NCBI GenBank assembly: GCA_030549775.1
Contig: CM060175.1
Span: forward strand, 41,853,415-41,917,414
Reading direction: 5' to 3'
From: Tamarix chinensis
Taxonomy: Eukaryota > Streptophyta > Magnoliopsida > Caryophyllales > Tamaricaceae
DNA length: 64,000 bases
A program made the translations under genes and the position numbers. Shown piece by piece: positions 24,501-33,628 of the stretch (positions within the stretch are counted from its first letter, which is position 1; the number at the start of each line of letters is the position of its first letter). The notes under the pieces are model-generated. The model was not told the origin of the DNA. It saw only the letters and a program-made list of their open reading frames with translations, and did no database searches.

Positions 24501-27500
24501 TGCTACTGTAAGTTGGACACAGAGTGAAGATATCTGCTTAGAGTAATGGATCTAGAGAGTATAAAACCAATAGAATTGTATGAAGCAGAACCAAAATATT
24601 ACCAGTGAATATTACAGGAAATTAAACTTCTTCGGGGTCATCATATACAATGCACAGAGGAGTTGATTGCTGCTCATGACACATTGAACTAGTGTAGATA
24701 CAGACTGCTGAATGCTTCAGCAGGAGGAACAGAAGAAAGAAGGGCAGGAGTTCAATGTGATTCAGCTAGAATTTTCATCTCTGATCATTAAGGATCTGAA
24801 GAAAAGTGTGTGGACTGATGTAACAGATGGCATCCAGAGGAAAATGCTGGGCAGTAGTTGGGTATCCTGGCTGCCAAACTAAATCCAAGGTATTTCCTAA
24901 GAAGAAAGGGACTAGGAGCATCAAAGGGAAAAACAAAGCGAACCCCCCAACATTCGCCTAGTGGTTGGGATACCTTGATCTGAGTGTGGAGCATACACCC
25001 GTCCAAGGTCCCATGTTTGATCCCCACTAGGTGAAAACAACTTTGAGTTAGGGCGCCATGCTCCTCACTTATGCAAGAGATTTACCTCATGTGTAAGGGA
25101 GCACAGGCAGACTAGTCCAGAGATTAGTCAGAGTTTGTGGAACTCTGGGTCATCCAAAACAAAACAAAGCATGGGGTAATAAGACAGTTGCTCATGTCTG
25201 GTCAGGTGAAGTTAAATGGGAATGTGACAATTACTCAACAGCTACTGAAGTTACTCTCCAGTTCCAATGGAACAGGCATTCAACAACAGGGTACAAATAA
25301 TGAATGTAGAACAATTTTGCAGGTATCGTAGTTTGCTCATGTGTTTCACTGCAGTAGATGAGTGGATTACCAACACAGAAGCATCAAATCATTTGTCACC
25401 CAGATTTGATGTCTTCATTGAACCAAAGCCTGTGAACCAGCGTCACAAAATAAACCTGGTCCATATAGCCAAATCAAGCAGTTAAACAGGATTCATTAAG
25501 AAAAAGGTGGCATATGCTATTTGATTCAGAATTCAGACTCTTATTATCGACATTGATCGATGGCATATCCTATCTGATTCAGAATTCAGACTCCTATTAT
25601 TGACATTAATCTCAAGCTAGTGAATGCATGTATCAGTATTGAAGATGATTCCTCTAATTCCTATTATAATGTAACTGGAGCAAGTTTTCAAGTTCCTATC
25701 TCAGATTCTTTATCAAAAACTTGTAAGTCTAGGTCTAGTGTTAACAAAGCTGCAAAGAAAATTTGTCCATAAATTGTGGCAAAATAGGTTAGCTCATACT
25801 TCTGATTGCAGAAAACTCCTAGTGGGCAACCCTGTGACACAAATTCAAAGAGGCACTTTGTACTACTAGTCACTCCAGCAAAGTTAAGGGCCATATGCTG
25901 TGAGTACATCTTCATCCTCTCAGATTTTTTACTCTTAGATATAGATCTAAGGGATCCACAAAGTTTCAACTCATACAAATTGAAAACAAGAACATGGGAA
26001 GTGATTAGCCTAACTTTAGGCAAGAATGCCAGAGGTTGTAAGCAGCCATAAAAGTCAAATACAAGGTTGATGCCACCATAGAAACGTTTAAAGTTAACCT
26101 GTGGCTCAAGGCTTTTCTCAAGTGCAAGACCTTTGCACTTTTTGCAAATACGACAAGAGCAAGGACTCTCTTAGTTGTTGCCACCACTAAAGGTAACATT
26201 CTTGTCAAATGGATGTACAAAAGCATTCCTCCTATTTCATAGAATATCAGCCAATATATCCCCCATATATTGAACTCTTAGTATGGTGATGCACAAAATG
26301 TCCAATACGCAATGCAAGAATGCAACAACACAGCTGACAAAATACGATATGTTTTGGCTATAATTCCTAATATCTATCAACAGTTTCTATTAGTATTTGC
26401 CGATATTTAAAAATATTTTACTTAGTGTGTGCAAAACAATAAGAAATCACACTGCGACATCTAATTTATTCTCTACAACACTCCAATCATGCAACATGGA
26501 CCGCAATGTTATTGCCTAATTCCTCTATGGAGATTTTGAAGGCTAGTTTGTATGTGAAGTTACCACCAAGTTAAACTAGAAAGGGGAAGCTTATTTTCTG
26601 TTGGCAAATGGGATTTGTACAGAAAAAAACTGCAAGAAGAAGAACAAAACCCAGAGGCAGACACAGTAACAGTAAAGAACCACTAAAGGTGTGCAAACTG
26701 TTCAACTCTTTGTAAGGAATGAAGCAAGTGCCTAAACAATGGTTTGAAAAACTCTCATCAGCCAAAGTTGCTTCAGGTTTCTTTCGATCTAAAAAGTTTC
26801 AAATAAACCAGATTTTATATACATTGATGTTATGGTCATACTAGGAAGTGACCAGAGGGATACTAAAGAACTGAAGAATCTGCAAAACAAATACTTCCAT
26901 ACGACGGATCAAGATACATTCTAGGGTTGGGGATCGACAGATCTGAAGAAGGCCTATTTATTTCCCACATAAATAGCATGGGGGATGTTATAGAAGAAGC
27001 AGGGGTTGCAAACTCAACGACTTTGAGATTGCCAACAGATCATTTTAAAGTGACTGAGGATAAAGGTGAATTTATATAGAATACTCATGGAAAAAGCTGA
27101 TATATCTCACTATTACCAAACTTAATATTAGCTGTAAATTTCAGATATTGAATAAATTCACGCAATCTACTCGAGCATCTCACATGACAACAGTTATTTG
27201 TGAGTTGAGGAATTTGAAATTAGCTCCGGGTTGAGGCATTCTCCTATCATGCAAATCAGGGTCATAAATTAAAGCTTACATGCTTCAAATAGGGCCAGTT
27301 GTCTATTGACTAGAAGATCCACAAGTGGAATTTGTATCTTGCTACGAAACTCTCTCATTTCCTAAAATTTAAGCACAGGGTTGTTATTTGTTTATCAATG
27401 CAATGTGACACATCTTCCCTTAAGAAATCCATGTGGCACTTCCTTAATAAGAACTTTTTGTGATGCTAAGACAAGTCATCCTAATCTAGAAGAAGACAAG

Positions 27501-29381
27501 CTAAGAGAATTTAAGTATCAGAAAGAACAAATGTTTGTAAAAAATCTTAGTGTAGTGCTTAAGAGCTTGAAAGTAAAAGAAAAGAGACTTTGAGAGCTGG
27601 CACTTGATAACACAAATGTGGAGGAGTAACCTCCTTATATAGGAAAGCTCCATCCTCATGGGAATATTTTAGAACTTCACACGCTAAGCTCCTTCCTAGG
27701 GTGTTCTCGATCCTTCCCTTACAGAGTTACCCTTAAAAATATCCTCCCCCTCTTGCCATACAAGAGAAATCTAGAAATTTCTTTAAAATATCTAGACTTC
27801 CCTTACCTTCTCCTCTTCCTTGTACAAGAATTCTCAAGAACACCCCAATTGATTCCATGTTTCTCTCTACTAGTCCAAGACATTCCCCTTAATCCCCAAC
27901 ATTTCACAATGCAATAAAACACTTTTCTAGAACATCCTAGAGAATTTCAAGTGCACTAGACCCATCTAGTACATGTTTTCACATCTTGAACACAACTATG
28001 TTGGTCCCTTTTCATGTCATGGACCCCAAAGCTGTCACTCTCTGACATATGGTTGTAGTTGCTATGAAGTGAGACAGCTATTTAAATTATTGTGGTACCT
28101 CACAGTCTCTAAGGGCCAACCAGCGCGCAGCAATGCTCACAGCTGCAAACTCCATGTTACTTGAGAGGGCTAAGAACGTTAAAGTAGATTGTCATTTTGT
28201 GAGAGATGTGAAAAAGGCACTATCAAGACAAGCTATATCAGCATCAAAGACCAGCTTGCGCACATATGCACCAAGATTGTTTCAGTTGAGCATCAAAAAA
28301 CTGTTGAGCAATTGGGAGTCGATATCCTGTAGAACTAACACCTTAAAGAGGAGTCTATGAAAGAATACAGGAGGAAGATAAGTTGTAATTTGTTACGTGT
28401 AATGACCTGACATAAAGTAGTCAGTATTTGTGTGTGCGTGTGTATTAACAAAGACTGCATGACAGAACTATTTTTTCCCTCTCAATCCTATGTTCTGCTT
28501 TATCTCTCTTCTCTTCTAACACAAATTTAACATGTCAATAGCCAGGACTGGAGTGGGAAGAAGATAATACTCGAAATTTCGCACAGTTACCGATTATCGA
28601 TACAACTTCCAAACTCCAGCAGTAACCTGACATAAATATAATTATAGAGCAGTCCACAACACAAGCAGTATATGTCAAAATAAATAAAATGCTAACAATC
28701 AAAACGCCACAATAATAGCAATGCATCACAAAAAGAGATACAGTTTCAAAAAACCAAAAATAATTAACGAACTTTGTGGTCCTCACGTACATCTTGCCTA
28801 GTATAGGTATGAGCAAGAGCCATCTTTGACTGCAAATTCCCTCCTTCAGCAGCGAAAGTATGATACAAAAATGCTTTAGCCTTGTTTCTCTCCCTTCCCA
28901 TTCCGATCTGATTCAAAAAACCTAACACAGACCTAGCGTGCGGGTAACCTCCATTTGCAGCAGCCTCGATCTCGGAGGCGGCCTCTTCCATCAGACGAGG
29001 TTCACCCAAAGTCACGGCCGAAAATATTTTGGAAACTCCAGAATAGTAGAGAGCATCGTCCTCATTCTCAGCGATTCTATGGTCAAAAAAGTCCGAGTTG
29101 GAGTAATCAGCATCAAGAACAGGACGCCACGATCCAGGATCAATCTCATCCTTGGACCTTGAATCGAGATCCCCAAACTCGTCCCAATCAGAAGAATCGC
29201 CGTCCACGGATGGATCAGAGGACTCGTCGGACTGAGGATTTGGGGAGGCGTCTCTCAGCTCGTCCTGTGAGAGCACAAGGACGAATGGGCGGGCGAAGGC
29301 GGAAATCGTGAGAACTGAGACGGATAGTAGGAAAAAAATGAGGACGAACTGGTAGTTGAACGGTGGCGGCCGGTGGCGCAT
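9307..29381 (-). CDS. HRD3A: HRD3A-like SEL1L protein, ERAD component (6 exons)
   Basis: Minus-strand gene encoding the plant HRD3/SEL1L homologue. In this family the protein is a type I ER membrane protein that presents misfolded proteins to the HRD1 ubiquitin ligase in ER-associated degradation. I joined six exons at GT-AG borders: 29381-28791, 23708-23217, 22383-22168, 15947-15624, 15495-15253 and 9528-9307. All junctions are phase 0. The result is 2088 nt, 695 residues, close to the size of the Arabidopsis protein. Residues 1-30 form a signal peptide (hydrophobic core [15 protein letters not shown]). Residues 50-100 are acidic linker. Sel1-like repeats with AxxxGxxxA and YxxGxGV patterns run from about 130 to 605. 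One membrane segment (about 650-665) precedes RERQRR. No stops or frameshifts were found. The start is the first Met before the signal peptide. HRD3A rather than a paralogue is inferred from overall similarity. Confidence 0.93.
10468..11795. mobile_element. Candidate non-autonomous hAT-like element
   Basis: The left end TAAAGGTGTCAAA and the inverted right end TAGATTTGGCAAA are imperfect terminal repeats. They are flanked by GTGATGTA (10460-10467) and GTGATGTG (11796-11803), a direct 8-bp duplication with one mismatch, as hAT elements make. The subterminal left part is rich in GGTT/GGGTC motifs typical of plant hAT ends. No transposase is encoded. The interior 11050-11440 is almost pure A/T with ATT/TTA runs. 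Assignment is inference from ends and TSD. Confidence 0.5.
10727..11000. repeat. Dispersed repeat copy 1
   Basis: Closely similar in order to 12394-12692, sharing blocks such as GATAAATATCTGTC, AATACGTGAAATTCTAA and CCGATATTTAATT-like ends. AT-rich, non-coding, and lies inside the candidate hAT element. Confidence 0.7.
12394..12692. repeat. Dispersed repeat copy 2
   Basis: Second copy of the repeat at 10727-11000, same orientation, 1.4 kb downstream. Shared blocks include ATTTTATATGTC, AATACGTGAAATTCTAA and ATTGCGTAT. Family not recognised; a MITE or a solo repeat of a larger element are both possible. Confidence 0.7.
15253..15495 (-). CDS. HRD3A: HRD3A exon 5 (residues 542-622)
   Basis: Acceptor CTTAG before GGTACTGAA; donor CTG|GTGAGT. 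Includes the strongly conserved Sel1 repeat [18 protein letters not shown] and ends in the [16 protein letters not shown] helix before the membrane region. 243 nt, phase 0. Confidence 0.93.
15624..15947 (-). CDS. HRD3A: HRD3A exon 4 (residues 434-541)
   Basis: Acceptor CTTAG before GCTACCCAG ([20 protein letters not shown]); donor AGG|GTATGT after [14 protein letters not shown]. Carries the HRD3-specific stretch with [17 protein letters not shown]. 324 nt, phase 0. Confidence 0.93.
18239..18481. mobile_element. Stowaway/Mariner-like MITE
   Basis: Begins CTCCCTCCACCTCACATTG directly after a TA dinucleotide, the classical Stowaway terminal pattern. The right end read in reverse (CTACCTTTGCCCCATATTG) is an imperfect inverted copy. 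It is 243 bp, AT-rich and non-coding. The right flanking dinucleotide is TT rather than TA, so one base may have changed. Confidence 0.6.
18600..19050 (+). repeat. 5' LTR-like direct repeat
   Basis: Matches 19909-20366 along its length, with shared blocks such as GGTTATGAGTTATGATTGAG, CATTTAGGGGAGG and GGAAGAAGTGGGAGGAAC. It ends in CTATCA directly before the candidate primer-binding site. Confidence 0.7.
19273..19984 (+). pseudogene. Broken Ty3/gypsy gag gene
   Basis: The first frame carries the gag entry motif [20 protein letters not shown]. The reading then shifts by one frame near 19490 and continues as [11 protein letters not shown]...FRAKQEG...[14 protein letters not shown], the conserved gag core. 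A TAG at 19706-19708 precedes a further conserved part ([14 protein letters not shown]). No zinc knuckle was found. Capsid/nucleocapsid role in the family; this copy is dead. Confidence 0.8.
19909..20366 (+). repeat. 3' LTR-like direct repeat
   Basis: Partner of 18600-19050. Ends CTATCA followed by CACTATTAT. Divergence between the two copies is visible at many positions, so the insertion is old. Confidence 0.7.
20370..21530. other. Intron sequence, nothing recognised
   Basis: AT-rich intron 3 sequence without long frames, repeats or RNA genes that I can support. Confidence 0.5.
21531..22083. repeat. Tandem duplication, two units of 280 and 273 bp
   Basis: 21531-21810 and 21811-22083 both start CATAATAATCCTYTGTATTC and share the whole unit with few differences, including a small deletion in copy 2 after TTATCGGCTAA. 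The second copy ends 85 bp before the exon 3 boundary. The near-identity points to a fairly recent duplication. Confidence 0.9.
22168..22383 (-). CDS. HRD3A: HRD3A exon 3 (residues 362-433)
   Basis: Acceptor GAGCAG before GCAAAAGAGTAC ([11 protein letters not shown]); donor ATG|GTAAGT. Two Sel1-like repeats ([17 protein letters not shown] and [17 protein letters not shown]). 216 nt, phase 0. Confidence 0.93.
23217..23708 (-). CDS. HRD3A: HRD3A exon 2 (residues 198-361)
   Basis: Acceptor GTGCAG before [20 protein letters not shown]; donor AAA|GTATGA. Contains several Sel1-like repeats, for example [20 protein letters not shown] and [10 protein letters not shown]. 492 nt, phase 0 at both ends. 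Confidence 0.93.
24224..24490 (+). pseudogene. Copia gag N-terminal fragment
   Basis: Reads [20 protein letters not shown] then [16 protein letters not shown]...QWDLCI, matching the gag-polypeptide domain at the start of plant copia polyproteins (pattern NY..W...M..AL..K.KLGFIDG). Open frame ends at a stop about 24510. Confidence 0.8.
24940..25160 (+). mobile_element. tRNA-derived SINE with 10-bp TSD
   Basis: Flanked by exact direct repeats AAAACAAAGC at 24930-24939 and 25161-25170. Inside, TTCGCCTAGTGGTTGGGA (about 24953-24970) resembles a polymerase III A box region of a tRNA gene, and CATGTTTGATCCCC (25012-25025) a B box. The tail carries GATTAGTCAGAGTTTGT and ends GTCATCC before an A-rich end. 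Body 221 bp, on the plus strand, inserted into copia gag. An Au-like SINE family is possible from the tail, but this is from memory of the pattern. Confidence 0.75.
25357..25480 (+). pseudogene. Copia protease fragment
   Basis: Plus-strand frame with [20 protein letters not shown], aligning with the copia protease motif (D.WI.DTGAS.H). The catalytic DTG is replaced by NTE, so activity would be lost even if expressed. Confidence 0.7.
25508..25612. repeat. Short tandem duplication, ~53-bp unit
   Basis: Two adjacent copies share GTGGCATAT, TTCAGAATTCAGACTC and TATTATYGACATT. Lies within the copia remnant. Confidence 0.8.
26040..27080 (+). pseudogene. Copia reverse transcriptase fragments
   Basis: Three plus-strand pieces in order. 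At 26042-26230, [16 protein letters not shown]...[17 protein letters not shown] matches the RT start (K.K.DG.IER.KARLV...T..R.LLA.A..KGW). Near 26710-26830, a [15 protein letters not shown] match to the YGLKQ.PR.W..K motif. At 26960-27080, [20 protein letters not shown]. The catalytic YVDD box is not seen. The pieces are separated by stops. Confidence 0.8.
27100..28120. other. Unassigned stretch inside the copia element
   Basis: Between the RT and RNase H remnants. It includes an open frame at 27381-27593 without family resemblance and a TATA-like CCTTATATAGGAAAG near 27635. It may be a further small insertion, but I found no terminal repeats. Confidence 0.4.
28133..28370 (+). pseudogene. Copia RNase H C-terminal fragment
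   Basis: Reads [20 protein letters not shown], matching the copia RNase H motif (ERTKHIEVDCHFVR). This is the last domain of a copia polyprotein, next to the 3' purine tract and LTR. Confidence 0.8.
28791..29381 (-). CDS. HRD3A: HRD3A exon 1 (residues 1-197)
   Basis: Starts with MRHRPPPF and a signal peptide, then an acidic Asp/Ser/Glu-rich lumenal linker and the first Sel1-like repeats ([20 protein letters not shown]). The donor is GAT|GTACGT; reading through it gives an in-frame stop soon after, as expected for an intron. Confidence 0.92.
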
Positions 29382-29749
29382 TGTGTACCGCTTGGCTTTC
29401 TTCCAAGTCTATTTTCCCGGTTCTCTCCGGGCGTTATGGTGTCGAAGCACCGATGGTTTTCCACTTTTGTATAATTATTATTATCGTTATGATATTATTA
29501 TTATATATTACTATTACTTTATTATTATTGACTTTCGTTTTGCTATCCACGTCAAGTATGCTGGTTCTGCCAGTAAGATTTTGCCATCTCAGCAAGAATT
29601 TACGCTCGGGTCGGTAAGTTAATTTGGTGAGTTGATATGTTAAATGAATTGTACGCCTACTTTTTATACATGAATTCTGGGTCCGTAGAAAGTTAGGTGG
29701 AAAAAAATATATAAAAAAAATTGAAGAAAAAAAAATTATTTTCTTTTTT

Positions 29750-29820
29750 TATTTGATTGTTGGAAAAAATTTTGTAGAAAATAAAATTTTTAGAAAATAT
29801 TTTTAGTATTTGGTGTATGG
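29750..29820. repeat. Left arm of imperfect inverted repeat
   Basis: Carries TTTGATTGTTGGAAAAAAT, later GAAAATATTTTTAG and TTTGGTGTATGG. These align in order with the reverse complement of 31794-31869. Both arms are A-rich, which raises the risk of chance similarity. Confidence 0.45.
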
Positions 29821-29984
29821 AAAAAAAATTCTGAAAAAAATTAAATATTATTATTTAAATACTTTTATATATTTTAAAATAATTAAAATATTATATTGAT
29901 ACGTATAAAAATTTTCTTAAAGTTTGTACATTAAATTTTAATTCCTCACTACAGCTTTAATACATTTATTAATTGATGTTTTTC

Positions 29985-30775
29985 TTAGTACTCGTCACCT
30001 TCATCGTCCTCCGCACCCTCAGTGCCAACCGCTTCATAATCTTCTCCAAAGCAGCAAAATTCTCACGAGCCTTAGAAAATTCACCTTCTTCCATACCCTC
30101 ACCAACATACCAATGCACGAAGGCTCTCTTGGCATACATGAGGTCGAACTTGTGGTCGATGCAAGAAAACACCTCTATAACACTTGTAGAGTTGGAGATC
30201 ACACATATTGCCCTTTGGACATTGGCAACAAAACAACCTCAAAGAGGTTGTTAGAGAAGAAATGACCAGGAGGCCAAGAAGAGACAAATAGTGAGGCATT
30301 GTTATAATGAGAGTTAGGCTAAGACAAACTCACCAGTAAAGGAAAAAAAAAAGGAAGAACTAGGAGGTGACATTTCTTCTCGCGAACAAAAAACAAATTA
30401 CCTGAGAGATCAATCTATTAAGATTGGTATAAGTTGGGCGCTCAATATCAAGTGAGCGCCTACAGATATCATAGATGGCCTCATTATCAAGTAGCGCAGT
30501 GTGATCTAGAAGTGAGTGGGTGGAGAGCACATTGTTGTAAGGCTCAACAACAGAAGTGGAGATCTAAGGGGATGGGTAGATGGTGAATCCAAGCTTAGAC
30601 TTCTTCCCATAGTCAATGGAGAGACGTTCCAAGAGAAGGGAACCAAGACCTAAACTAGTACCTCCACCCACAGCATTGAAAACAAGGAAACCCTGAAGAC
30701 CGGTGCAGTTGTCAGCTAGCTCCCTAATACAATCCAAGTAGAGATCAACAATTTCCTTGCCAACTGATACAAAAG
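29985..30775 (-). pseudogene. Alpha-tubulin gene fragment (pseudogene)
   Basis: Minus-strand translation gives alpha-tubulin from about the middle of the N-terminal domain ([20 protein letters not shown], then [20 protein letters not shown] with the GTP-binding glycine loop altered) to the acidic C-terminal tail. In-frame TAG replaces a codon after IYPSP. After NRLISQ there is a GTAATT intron-donor-like sequence and about 150 bp of retained intron. The next exon starts [10 protein letters not shown] and then jumps directly to the [14 protein letters not shown] region, so a large part of the C-terminal domain is deleted. A one-base deletion shifts the acidic tail, and the original stop (TAA at 29985-29987) is still visible. 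The 5' third of the gene is missing. It is not a processed copy, because intron sequence is retained. Confidence 0.88.
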
Positions 30776-31043
30776 CAACTAAGGGTATACTAACACCCTT
30801 TTTAAAAAAAATAATTACCTTCTAAATGTACATTACCATCTAATATGAAGAACAAAAAGCTTTTAAACTGAATCGCATCCACAATAATCAATAGAAAAAA
30901 TTGGAAAGGGCATCACAGATGTATAGAAATCGAACCAGAGTAAGAGAATAATAACCTTTCAACGACGTTTGTCCAATACAGAACTCACCCCATTTTCCCC
31001 AAAATAAATCCGAAAATATTATAATTGCGAAAAGGAGCATGGC

Positions 31044-31051
31044 TATAAATA
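31044..31051 (+). promoter_or_regulatory. TATA box upstream of the H2A fragment
   Basis: TATAAATA 104 bp before the H2A start codon. Position and sequence fit a plant core promoter carried along with the gene fragment. Confidence 0.5.
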
Positions 31052-31154
31052 AAATCTCGCAAAGTACATCTCCTCCACAGCAAATATAAATCATAAGACC
31101 AATATTCAGTTGCTCTCTTTCGTCGGTAACTTAAACGTATAGCAACTTTTCGAT

Positions 31155-31540
31155 ATGGAGTCCAGAAAATCATTTAGAGGTGTAGCTGGAAGGCACGGTG
31201 GCGAGAGGAAGAAATATGTCTCAAAATTCGTGAAGGCCAGTCTTCGATTCCCCATCTGTAAAATAGATTGTTTCTTAAAGAAAGGTAAATATGCCTAGCA
31301 AACTGGTACTGGCACTCCGATCGACCTTACAGATGTAATTGAATACCTAGCCGCTGAAGTAAAATACCAAAACATAGTTGCCTTCTTACAACTTTTTGTG
31401 TATCTTACTCGTGTATGACGGAGCTTTAATCCTTGGAATTCGTCGATCTGATCATTTTTTAGATGTTGAATAATGCAGGTTTTGGAATTGGCTGGCAATG
31501 CTGCTAGGGATAACAAGAAGAACAAGATAATAATGGGATT
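31155..31540 (+). pseudogene. Histone H2A gene fragment (pseudogene)
   Basis: The ATG at 31155 opens a frame [16 protein letters not shown] then [19 protein letters not shown], a plant H2A N-terminus and start of the histone fold. TAG at 31296-31298 replaces a Gln codon (CAG to TAG). The next part ends VIEYLAAE before GTAAAA. After a retained intron ending AATGCAG at about 31477, the second exon reads VLELAGNAARDNKKNKI and then is cut off near 31538, losing the C-terminal third. The intron position between AAE and VLEL is the one used by intron-containing plant H2A genes. Basic residues typical of the N-tail are partly replaced. Non-functional. Confidence 0.88.
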
Positions 31541-31793
31541 TTTTTTAAACCGGAGGAGAAGGAAATCGTTGATGGAGGAGAAGAAAGTTGATGTTTGTCG
31601 ATGAAGGATGTGCAGAATGAGTCGCGGTCGATGGAGGAGGTGCGGGAATAGTGGTTGATGGATGAGGTGCAGGAGTCGTGGTCGAAAAAAATTCCACCAA
31701 TTTTCCTTTCTTTCCTCTGATAAAAGTGATGAAAATATATTAATTTAACTTTCCCTTTCATTTTTTCTCTGTTTTCTTTTTCTCTAATTTTTC

Positions 31794-31869
31794 AGGTAAT
31801 CAAACGCATCAAAGAATATTTTCCATCAAATTTTTTTTCCTTTCCTCATTTTTTCCATGAACCAAACAG
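31794..31869. repeat. Right arm of imperfect inverted repeat
   Basis: The reverse complement reads TGTTTGGTTCATGGAAAAAAT, later TGGAAAATATTCTTTG and TTTGATTACC, parallel to the left arm at 29750-29820. The arms enclose the tubulin and H2A fragments. I did not find a 9-bp target-site duplication. Confidence 0.45.
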
Positions 31870-31879
31870 AGTATAAGTT

Positions 31880-33290
31880 AATATTGATCTCGGAAAATAT
31901 AGCCACTAACAACATTTTATAATTCCTTTTTTATTATATTAAAATTCCTTATAAATTTTGTTATAAGTTTTAATTATCAATTTCTTTTAAAATATTATTT
32001 ATTATATAATATAAAATTATAAATATTATATTTATATTAAAAAATACTTATATAATATATTTTTAAAATTTTGTACTATATATATTAAAGTCAAATTTTA
32101 ACTTGAAAATCTATAATAACTTACATTATAAATCAAAAAGGGTAATATGTAATGAAGATCTCAATTAAATTTCAGTCTTTTAACATTTTAATTTTTCTAT
32201 TTTTAAAGTAAAGAGTATAGAAAAAGTTATTACATTTTAGAAAAATAAAATACATAGTATTAAAGGTAAAAAAATTAATTTTTTTTTGACATTTGTGAAG
32301 TAACAATCTTCATTTATATAGAAAATTACAACCAAGTGATTTTTTTTAATATAAATGGAGTAATAGTTTGACATAAATGATGATATCCTTATGACTTCTT
32401 TAAAACACTAACAAGTCGTGTTAATAAAAAAATACAAATCAGTGTCTTGGTTTGCTTATAAGTTATAACATAGAATGTTGACACCCAATTTTTAATATCA
32501 TTTTTTTTTTGAAAAAAAAAAACACATTTATAATATTCTAAGGCTTGATTTGGAAAGAGTTTTAGAGCTTATGTGTATAATACCTCATTTCATTTTCAGA
32601 AGTTCATTAACTCATGATTATAACTTTGGGAGAGAGAAATTAGTTTTCTTTGTTATATCTTTAATTAATCAGTCAAAAGGAAGTTAAGTTATGGTTTTTT
32701 CTTTTCTTTTCATTTTTAAAAAAATAATGATTTTCTTCGTTCTTATCAACTAAGTTTTCTTTGTCCGAATCAACTAAACCACTAAGCGATAAAATAGTTT
32801 TCGAATATCAGGTGGTATTGTCAATTGGATCGTATTTTAATCAACCAGCCAAGGTAGCATTTTTTTTAGGCTTTGTTTGGTCTTGTAAATTTATGGAACA
32901 CCTTTATTTTAATATTTTAGGATAAAATTGATTTATAAAGGTTGTAAAATTATTTTCATAGTTTTTGAAAATATTCATATTCAATTTTGAGAAAAAAATA
33001 GTTTTGGGCATCCCAATCTACCCTTTAAATATTTCTAATCTCTTGTACAGATATATTACTTTTCATTTAATTATTGGGCACTTATTACATGTAAAACTAG
33101 CCTTTAAACTAACCTAAAAGCTATCTTACACAACCATCATTACCCACCATTTGTTAACTCTTTCCTATTGCTTTGTTCTCGGTCATGAGCACTCTAGGTT
33201 TGGCTACCAACCCCTCCCATGATTTTCTTCCTTCTCTCACATTCACACTCTATATTTACATGCCTACTTGAAAATACTCAAGTGCCTACA
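31880..33290. other. AT-rich intergenic DNA
   Basis: No gene, RNA or element ends recognised. Long A and T runs; a short duplicated GACTAAG/AACTAAG context near 32750. Stops in all frames. Confidence 0.5.
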
Positions 33291-33315
33291 TGAAATGCCC
33301 CAAAAATATTTATTT

Positions 33316-33320
33316 TGAGA
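33316..33320. repeat. TSD TGAGA, left copy, of solo LTR B
   Basis: TGAGA directly before CGTAACACCCC. The right copy is at 42124-42128. Removing B and one copy restores the sequence seen in A'. Confidence 0.85.
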
Positions 33321-33603
33321 CGTAACACCCCAAAATCATGACTTGAAATTTTCATTTAAATTTTGCTTTACGGAAGCGGAAATTAAAGAACGGTGGGTGT
33401 TACCGCCACATTTGACATAAGTCTGATTTCTTCACCATCCTTACGTCAAATGCTAAGGCTTAAAACAAGTCAAACCAACAAAATGTGAGAGAAGTATAAT
33501 ACATAATAGAGGGTTTCACAAAAGAAAGATTATCCATAACAAATGACCGTTTAGATAATTAAGTAGCTAACCATTTTCAAAAAATAATAAAAGAGCACAC
33601 AAA

Positions 33604-33611
33604 GGTGCAGC
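33604..33611. repeat. TSD GGTGCAGC, left copy, of hAT element
   Basis: Exact 8-bp match to 38508-38515. Confidence 0.95.
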
Positions 33612-33628
33612 TAGGGATGACAATGGGT
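33612..33628 (+). repeat. hAT left terminal inverted repeat
   Basis: TAGGGATGACAATGGGT; matches the reverse complement of 38491-38507 at 15 of 17 positions. Confidence 0.9.

Larger units (their letters stand above)
23909..28535 (+). mobile_element. Decayed Ty1/copia retrotransposon
   Basis: Plus-strand domain order is gag, protease, RT, RNase H at the 3' end, as in copia. Short terminal repeats share GTGTAATGACCTGA and AAAGACTGCATRACAGAA (about 23909-24070 and 28380-28535). A purine stretch (ACAGGAGGAAGATAAG, from about 28367) precedes the 3' copy. Integrase is not recognisable, so an internal deletion is likely. Stops and frameshifts occur throughout. LTR borders are approximate and no TSD was fixed. 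Confidence 0.8.
23709..28790 (-). other. HRD3A intron 1 (5.1 kb), occupied by a copia element
   Basis: GT-AG intron. Nearly all of it (about 23909-28535) is a decayed Ty1/copia element inserted opposite to the gene, with a SINE inside. The flanks show no other gene. Confidence 0.85.

Noticed and set aside
25688..26226. Minus-strand open frames of 111 and 73 codons within the copia region
   Set aside because: They are antisense to the copia RT, whose conserved motifs are on the plus strand.
29985..30775. Possible functional alpha-tubulin gene
   Set aside because: The 5' third is missing, there is an in-frame stop, a large internal deletion and a frameshift in the acidic tail.
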